From the NCBI GenBank assembly GCA_016938515.1, contig JAFGUM010000549.1, positions 1 through 10,440 of the forward strand: a DNA stretch of 10,440 nt, read 5' to 3'. The notes under the pieces are model-generated. The model was not told the origin of the DNA. It worked only from the letters and a program-made list of their open reading frames with translations, and searched no databases. Below are positions 5,852-10,440 of this stretch, piece after piece. Positions within the stretch are counted from its first letter, which is position 1, and each line of letters opens with the position of its first letter. Origin of the DNA: Spirochaetales bacterium (GTDB lineage Bacteria > Spirochaetota > Spirochaetia > Treponematales > UBA12059). Made by a program: the position numbers and the translations under genes.

Positions 5852-7656
5852 TCAGAATCCTCCGTATTTCTGGCATCACGCGGGAGGCGAACCGAGACGC
5901 TGGTATACACACCCTCGATTGAGGTGACGACGAGAGATCCGCCGTGCGCTTCTACCAGCTTCCTGCTGGTAGCCAGACCAAAGCCATTGCCGCGCCGTTT
6001 AGTTGAAAAGAGGGGGTTGCCCACTCTGGACAAAACGTCGCGAGGTATACCCACGCCGGAGTCGACTACGCGCAGCTCCACCTCCAAATCAGAAGCCTTG
6101 AGCACCACCACGACCCTGCCGTACCCCTTGGCATCCACAGCTTCGCACGCGTTGCGCAGCACGTTGTCCAGCACCTGGCCAATCTTGAAAGCGTCTACCT
6201 CCGCGCGCCAGTCTTCTCCAGGCTCGGCCACTACGACGGGTTTTGCCGGGTACGCGCTCCAGTCGTTGCGCTCCACCGTGTCGCTCACGAGAACCAGCAG
6301 ATCCTGGAGCCGCCGCTCCAGCCGGCTCTTGCCCCCGTATACGAGCATTTCGTTGAGGAGCCTGTCTACCCGGTTGAGTTCGTCGTCTATAAGCTTGAGG
6401 TACGTACCCCGCTTATCCTCGCTGATGCCAGGCCTGCCAAGCAACTGCGAGAAGCCTTTTACCGAGGTCATCGGGTTTTTAACCTCGTGAACCACGGCCA
6501 ACGCCATCTCGCCGAGCATTGCCGCGCGTTCCTTTTCCTGAATTTCGCGCTCGTAGCGTCGGATTACGGTAATATCGCGGAACGCGAACACGGCGCCTAA
6601 CCTGCTACCCGTTTCATCGATTATGGCGTTGCCGTACGCCTCCAGTATGGAGCCACCCAGTTCAAGCTCCACGGGTTCTATGCGGCCGGTACCGTCCAGC
6701 CCAGCGCTTACGAACGCGGCTATCTCCGGCGCCACGGAATCACGGTAATCGCGACCGATGGCATCTTCTTCAAATCCCGGGAACAGCTCGCGAAACGCCC
6801 TGTTCGCCCTCGTTACCTCACCAGAGCACGACACCGCCAGCACGCCGTTCTGCACGCTCTCGAGTATGTTTTTGTTATAGCATTTGACGACGTTGGACGT
6901 GTCCACGAGCTCGTTTATGGTGCTGACGATAAGCGACAACTCCCCGGAAACCGGCGGGATGTGGTACGAAGGCGCGTGGAACAGCACGTCTATGCCCGTT
7001 TTTATCGCCTGTATCCTGTCGAGCAGGCCCTTCATCGTCATCGTCACGCTAAAGTAGATAAGCACGACAATAAGCGCGTCTATCAGGTAGACCCGCCGGA
7101 TGATCGGTTCCAGCTGGTCATCTATCATGTCCAGCGTCTCGTTGGCCCAGATGTAGCCAATAACGCTACCGTCCCTGATAACCGGCCACATGCAGTTGAG
7201 TATGTCTCCCCTGACGAGGGTTCCGGTCTGAACCATCGGCGTGCCGGTAGCCATCACCTCGTAGCCCTTGTGGCCTTCGAAAATTGACTGCCCTACCGTG
7301 TGCTGGAACTGCCCGCTCGGGCCGTACGTGAGCACCGCGTCCAGGTCTCTGCCGTAGTAGCCGACGCCAACGCCGGGGTTACCCGAAGCCACAAAATCGG
7401 TGATATCGCGAAGCGCCGCGTTGAGCGCGGCTATCTTGCCCGGCCTGTCCAGGTGTGAGGCACCCGCTGCTTCAAGCAAGCCCTCGTACGTGCCCTCGAG
7501 CGCCGTGTCGAGCTGCCTTGCCAAACCGAACAGCTTGTCGCGCTTCTCGTTGAGTATGCTCTCTGACAGCTCTTGCTTGAGGACTATTGATAACCCGAGC
7601 ATCGGCACGACGACGCTGAGGAAAACGAGCACGAGGAGGCGCGTAGTAAGCCGCAT
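5848..7656 (-). CDS. atoS: Membrane sensor histidine kinase with PAS domain (AtoS-like)
   Basis: The 602-residue kinase is about the length of E. coli AtoS (608). A first membrane helix (about 6-26) and a second (about 188-207) enclose an ectodomain of roughly 160 residues rich in aromatic and acidic positions, with a Cache-like ending (WPVIRDGSVIGYIWANE, 157-173). Then come a linker, a PAS domain (about 262-365, with NGVLAVSCSGEVTRANRAF), and the HisKA box EMALAVVHEVKNPMTSVKGF with phospho-acceptor His390. The ATPase domain shows the N box around Asn502 (VLRNACEAVDAKG), DSGVGIP (532-538) and GNGFGLATS (557-565). It should autophosphorylate and pass phosphate to Asp53 of the overlapping regulator gene product. 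The ATG at 7656 has only a weak ribosome site. The ligand is not deducible; acetoacetate or a short-chain acid is suggested by context alone. Confidence 0.92.
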   Translation of the reverse strand: MRLTTRLLVLVFLSVVVPMLGLSIVLKQELSESILNEKRDKLFGLARQLDTALEGTYEGLLEAAGASHLDRPGKIAALNAALRDITDFVASGNPGVGVGYYGRDLDAVLTYGPSGQFQHTVGQSIFEGHKGYEVMATGTPMVQTGTLVRGDILNCMWPVIRDGSVIGYIWANETLDMIDDQLEPIIRRVYLIDALIVVLIYFSVTMTMKGLLDRIQAIKTGIDVLFHAPSYHIPPVSGELSLIVSTINELVDTSNVVKCYNKNILESVQNGVLAVSCSGEVTRANRAFRELFPGFEEDAIGRDYRDSVAPEIAAFVSAGLDGTGRIEPVELELGGSILEAYGNAIIDETGSRLGAVFAFRDITVIRRYEREIQEKERAAMLGEMALAVVHEVKNPMTSVKGFSQLLGRPGISEDKRGTYLKLIDDELNRVDRLLNEMLVYGGKSRLERRLQDLLVLVSDTVERNDWSAYPAKPVVVAEPGEDWRAEVDAFKIGQVLDNVLRNACEAVDAKGYGRVVVVLKASDLEVELRVVDSGVGIPRDVLSRVGNPLFSTKRRGNGFGLATSRKLVEAHGGSLVVTSIEGVYTSVSVRLPRDARNTEDSE

Positions 7657-7722
7657 ACGCTCTGTAATGGTCGATATACCGCCAGTCTGTCAATGCCAGA
7701 ACCCAGCTACGCGAGCAGACAC

Positions 7723-9519
7723 CTAAGCCCGGCAGGCTCGTAGCGGAAACGTAACCGTAAATTCCGTACCCGGGCCATCGTTCCAGGACAGCTCGCCTTC
7801 CAGCTGGGTCGCGAGTAGCTGCGCCAGGCGCAATCCCAGCCCGGACTGTTCGCCGATGTGGAAACCCGGAGGCAGACCAGCACCGTCGTCGCGAACCCTA
7901 ATCGTAGCGCGCCCATCGTGCTGGTGCAGTGAAACCTCCAGCGCGCCGTTCACTCGCCCCTTGAAGGCGTGCTTGAACGCGTTGGTAACCAGCTCGTTGA
8001 GCATCAATCCAAACGTTATCGCCTTTTCGAGGTCGCACGCGATGGCATCAGCGGTCGTTTGTACGCGTATACCAGCATTGGCGGCTCCGGCGACCAGATC
8101 TACGAGCCTTTCTGCGTACGAGCCGAGGTCTATAACGCTGAAATTTTCTGACTCGTAGAGCATCTCGTGTACCATCGCCATAGCCCTGATGCGATTTTCC
8201 ATCGTCTCCCTGAACGCGGCGGGATCATCTGATTCTTCTGACTGCAAAACGAACAGGCTCAGTATCAGCTGCAGGTTGTTCTTGACGCGGTGGTGTATTT
8301 CCTTGAGCAGGATTTCTTTCTCCGCGAGATTCGCGGCTATGGCCGCGGATGCCTCGGCACTCTCGTGCGCGCGGCGTTCGACGTTCTCGGCCATGCTGTC
8401 AAAGGCGCGGGCAATACGCCCGAGATCCGGGCTGTCGTCAAACGGCCCTACCCGCGCTCCCAGGTCACCGTTGTCCAGCCGCACCGTGGCTGCCACGATG
8501 CGGTTGAGACGTGAGCCGAACAGTCGCCTGGACAGGAACCCCGCGCTCGCCAGCGTGAACAGGGCTACCGCTGCCATCAACATCATGTTGCGCTTCAGTA
8601 TTGCCTGGCTCGTACGGTACGCGGCTTCCAGCGGAGCGGCGTAGACCACGTACGCGTACGGATCCTGCCCCGCTTCAAGCCGCAATTTCTTGAACGCGTA
8701 GAAGCGGTCTATACCGTCTGAACCCGTATCGACGAACAAGCCGGAGTCGCTCCCGGCCAGTATGCCGTTCCACACGCTGGATTTGATCGTTCCGCCCACC
8801 GGGTTGGTCTCCTTGGGCGGGTAAAAATACAGGCGCACGCCATCAGCGTCCAGTATGCCAAGTATTGATTCGTCTGGCAGGGCAAAATTCTCGAACAGCG
8901 TATTGTACCAATCCAGCTTTATTATGGCCGCGACGGCTCCGACGAGTGTACCGCTTTCATCCTTGAGGGGATGGGCAAACGCAATAGCCGGCGTCGAATC
9001 GATCATATTGATCATGTACCACCCCGACGCGAAGCTTCCGCTATCGAGAGCGCCCCTGAAGTGGCTCCTGTCGCCCAGATACATGCCAGTCTGCAGGAGG
9101 GACGAAGCGATGACGATGCCTCGTGTGTCTACCACGGTAAAATTGAGGTACTCCTGGTTGTACCCGTGCACAGCCCGCAGGATTTCAGTCATGCCATCAC
9201 GGTTCAAGCCCGTAAAACCAGGAAGCGCGGCCAGCGTACGCAGCATCTGCCGCGTAGACTCGGTAATCCTGGCTTGAATCTCGGCAAAGGCTTCTACCTG
9301 CCTGGCTGCGCTGAGCCTGGCGTCCTCGGCCAGCTCTGCCCCCTGTTCCACGCCGCTGGCTATTATGATTATGAGAGCTGGGGTCATGGCCACAATGACG
9401 GCAAGCATCAGAGCGCCGTGAATGGACAGGTAGCGCTGACGCGTTCGCGTCGCTCCACTGGGCATTCCAGCATCGGGGCCGGTATCGCAGGTATCGTTTT
9501 CTATCGATGTTTTGTTCAT
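7723..9519 (-). CDS. Membrane sensor histidine kinase, HisKA_2/HWE type, with Cache-like ectodomain and HAMP
   Basis: From ATG 9519 the product has 598 residues. A polar N-terminus leads to a membrane helix (about 36-56), a large periplasmic region (57-310) with double-Cache features (DTRGIVIASS at 131-140, RSHFRGALDSG, PAIAFAHPLKDESGTLVGAVAAIIKLDW), a second helix (about 312-330) and a HAMP linker (about 331-383). The phospho-acceptor block is EIHHRVKNNLQLILSLF (407-423, His410 probable), the hallmark of the HisKA_2/HWE kinases rather than the classic H box. The ATPase part has LNELVTNAFKHAF (507-519), RDDGAG (543-548) and GLGLRLAQLL (560-569). No receiver is fused or encoded next to it. It lies 66 bases upstream of atoS on the same strand, so co-transcription is possible. 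An in-frame TTG at 9558 would lengthen it by 13 residues but lacks a ribosome site and lies upstream of the candidate promoter. Confidence 0.9.
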   Translation of the reverse strand: MNKTSIENDTCDTGPDAGMPSGATRTRQRYLSIHGALMLAVIVAMTPALIIIIASGVEQGAELAEDARLSAARQVEAFAEIQARITESTRQMLRTLAALPGFTGLNRDGMTEILRAVHGYNQEYLNFTVVDTRGIVIASSLLQTGMYLGDRSHFRGALDSGSFASGWYMINMIDSTPAIAFAHPLKDESGTLVGAVAAIIKLDWYNTLFENFALPDESILGILDADGVRLYFYPPKETNPVGGTIKSSVWNGILAGSDSGLFVDTGSDGIDRFYAFKKLRLEAGQDPYAYVVYAAPLEAAYRTSQAILKRNMMLMAAVALFTLASAGFLSRRLFGSRLNRIVAATVRLDNGDLGARVGPFDDSPDLGRIARAFDSMAENVERRAHESAEASAAIAANLAEKEILLKEIHHRVKNNLQLILSLFVLQSEESDDPAAFRETMENRIRAMAMVHEMLYESENFSVIDLGSYAERLVDLVAGAANAGIRVQTTADAIACDLEKAITFGLMLNELVTNAFKHAFKGRVNGALEVSLHQHDGRATIRVRDDGAGLPPGFHIGEQSGLGLRLAQLLATQLEGELSWNDGPGTEFTVTFPLRACRA

Positions 9520-9526
9520 ACCTATA

Positions 9527-9555
9527 AGTGTAGTGCGTCTACCACGGGACTTCAA
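9527..9555 (-). promoter_or_regulatory. Candidate sigma-70 promoter for the HWE-type kinase
   Basis: On the minus strand TTGAAG (9555-9550) and TACACT (9532-9527) are 17 bases apart, each matching four of six consensus bases. The predicted start would fall around 9520, at or next to the ATG 9519, implying a leaderless or nearly leaderless message. This agrees with the lack of a clear ribosome site there. The match is moderate and could be chance. Confidence 0.35.
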
Positions 9556-9571
9556 CAATCATATGTTGTTG
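9553..9571. promoter_or_regulatory. Inverted repeat in the divergent kinase/thioesterase promoter region
   Basis: CAACAA (9553-9558) and TTGTTG (9566-9571) are perfect inverted six-base arms around a seven-base TCATATG spacer, a 19-base operator-like dyad. It lies in the 85-base gap between the two divergent starts and overlaps the candidate -35 box of the kinase promoter, where a bound protein could repress one or both genes. No specific regulator is recognised. Confidence 0.4.
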
Positions 9572-9604
9572 CGCTCGGACGCGCTGTCTTGCTACAGTGG
9601 TTCC

Positions 9605-10366
9605 ATGAACGAATACCATGAAGAGGAATTCAGGGCCTGCGCCTGGGACGTAGACAGGGCAGACAGGCTGACAATGGCCGCGGCGTACAACTACTGCCAG
9701 GAAGTAGCGGGAAATCACGCCTCCCTCCTGGGCGTTGGCTCAACCTATATGAAGGCCAACGGCATCGTGTGGATACTGTCCCGGATGAGCGCGGTGCTCG
9801 ACGAACGCCCACCCAGCGGCACGAAGGTCATCGTCCGCACCTGGCCACGGGGTACCGATCGCCTGTTCGTGGTGCGCGACTACGAGCTGCGGAACGAGGC
9901 CGGCGCCGTGTTTGGCAGGGGTCGCAGCGCGTGGCTCATCGTCGACGCGACCAGCTTCAGGCCGCGCCGGCCGGAGGCCATAGTCGCGGGCTTGCCGGTC
10001 AACGCCAGCCTCGACGCGCTACCCGATGGCGCCAGGGCGCTGGCGGCGGCAGAACACCACGTTCGCGCGGGAGGGCGCAGCGTCGCGTACTCGGATCTTG
10101 ACTACAACGGCCACATGAACAACGCGCGCTACGTGCAGTGGATACAGGACGCGCTCGAACCCGACGCGCTCGCGGACGCGCTGGCGATGCGCCTTGACAT
10201 CAACTACCTGGCAGAGCTCAGGCCCGGAGCCTCCGCAGACCTGTTCCAGAGCCCGCTTCCCGCGACGGAAGCCTGGCCCACGCGCGTGGCGGTAGAAGGC
10301 AGGACGACGGCGGAAGGTACGGTATCGTTCCGCGCTGAGCTCGGGCTAGGAGCCTGTCGGACTTAA
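9605..10366 (+). CDS. Acyl-ACP thioesterase (FatA/FatB-like, PF01643 family)
   Basis: From ATG 9605 the protein has 253 residues, the size of bacterial acyl-ACP thioesterases built of two hot-dog halves. The second half carries DLDYNGHMNNARYVQW (164-179); Asp166, Asn168 and His170 with Glu204 (38 residues after the Asp) reproduce the Asp-Asn-His-Glu catalytic set described for plant FatB. The first half contains the long-helix region AAAYNYCQEVAGNHASLLG and the strand VIVRTWPRGTDRLFVVRDYEL. The enzyme releases free fatty acids from acyl carrier protein in the cytoplasm; chain length cannot be read off. The frame is open further upstream, but the residues before this ATG are not family-like, and AGTGG a few bases upstream is the only ribosome-like site. 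The last codons (GACRT, stop TAA) fall in what looks like an insertion-sequence end, so the native C-terminus was probably different. Confidence 0.9.
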   Translation: MNEYHEEEFRACAWDVDRADRLTMAAAYNYCQEVAGNHASLLGVGSTYMKANGIVWILSRMSAVLDERPPSGTKVIVRTWPRGTDRLFVVRDYELRNEAGAVFGRGRSAWLIVDATSFRPRRPEAIVAGLPVNASLDALPDGARALAAAEHHVRAGGRSVAYSDLDYNGHMNNARYVQWIQDALEPDALADALAMRLDINYLAELRPGASADLFQSPLPATEAWPTRVAVEGRTTAEGTVSFRAELGLGACRT

Positions 10367-10440
10367 ACATAAAACTATCCACCATTTTCAGAAAGCCTGA
10401 CCATTTTTTTGATTCCTTGTCTGCTGACTGCACCTCGTGG
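10350..10440. mobile_element. Probable end of an insertion-sequence-like element (partial, runs off the window)
   Basis: From 10350 the sequence GAGCCTGTCGGACTTAAAC follows directly on a CTAG tetramer (10346-10349). It looks like the terminal repeat of IS5/IS1182-type elements, which often begin with GAGCCTGTC-like ends and are often flanked by CTAG; this is recalled family knowledge, not a search result. Composition changes sharply here, from GC-rich coding sequence to AT-rich DNA with long A and T runs (for example T at 10404-10410). No transposase gene is visible in the remaining 74 bases, and the other end is outside the window. Confidence 0.4.

Noticed and set aside
7688..7693. TTGACA (minus strand) before the AtoS-like kinase gene as an independent promoter
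   Set aside because: The -35 match is perfect, but no acceptable -10 box lies 16-18 bases downstream (CCATTA/CATTAC only), so I do not call it.
10404..10410. Run of seven T after the thioesterase gene as an intrinsic terminator
   Set aside because: No stable GC-rich stem precedes the run.
10218..10433. Minus-strand open frame at the right edge as a transposase tail
   Set aside because: It reads through the putative element end into the thioesterase gene without a stop at the boundary and shows no transposase motif; only the repeat-like end itself is supported.
1..10440. CRISPR arrays, tRNA or rRNA genes, phage or defence systems
   Set aside because: No regularly spaced repeats, no RNA gene signatures and no genes of such systems were seen; the window is filled by the genes listed.

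Overview
The window is GC-rich, tightly packed bacterial DNA holding a complete, sigma-54-controlled acetoacetate / short-chain fatty acid utilisation locus of the ato type. Gram-negative character is suggested by the AtoSC-like pair, the sigma-54 promoter and strong AGGAGG-type ribosome sites. I cannot name the phylum with confidence; a deltaproteobacterium-like lineage or a spirochaete would both fit.

Layout. Positions 1-312 (+) carry the 3' end of a PlsC-type acyltransferase that enters from the left and converges on the ato genes with only 14 bases between the stop codons. Everything from about 9519 down to 327 is on the minus strand, in transcription order: a membrane HisKA_2/HWE-type sensor kinase with a Cache-like ectodomain (9519-7723); an AtoS-like PAS histidine kinase (7656-5848) whose stop overlaps the start of an AtoC-like NtrC-family regulator (5851-4514); a 202-base gap with a near-consensus -24/-12 promoter (4405-4389) and upstream dyad sites; then atoE-like transporter (4311-2977), CoA-transferase subunits A (2877-2200) and B (2191-1526), and an acetyl-CoA acetyltransferase (1505-327). 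On the plus strand, divergent from the first kinase, lies an acyl-ACP thioesterase (9605-10366). Its last codons appear to be made by the end of an insertion-sequence-like element that runs out of the window.

How the genes work together (inference from families and order): the AtoS-like kinase senses a signal at the membrane and phosphorylates the AtoC-like regulator. The regulator binds upstream dyads and drives sigma-54 polymerase at the promoter before atoE. The transporter brings in acetoacetate or a short-chain acid, the two-subunit CoA-transferase activates it to the acyl-CoA, and the thiolase splits acetoacetyl-CoA to two acetyl-CoA. The order (S-C-promoter-E-D-A-B) differs from the D-A-E-B order of Escherichia coli.

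Most of the window is recognisable biology. The least ordinary points are: the extra HWE-type kinase, without a local receiver partner, upstream of atoSC; a GSYTGA loop in the regulator; two hairpins between atoE and the CoA-transferase genes; a perfect-arm dyad in the divergent promoter region; and the probable IS junction that sets the thioesterase C-terminus.
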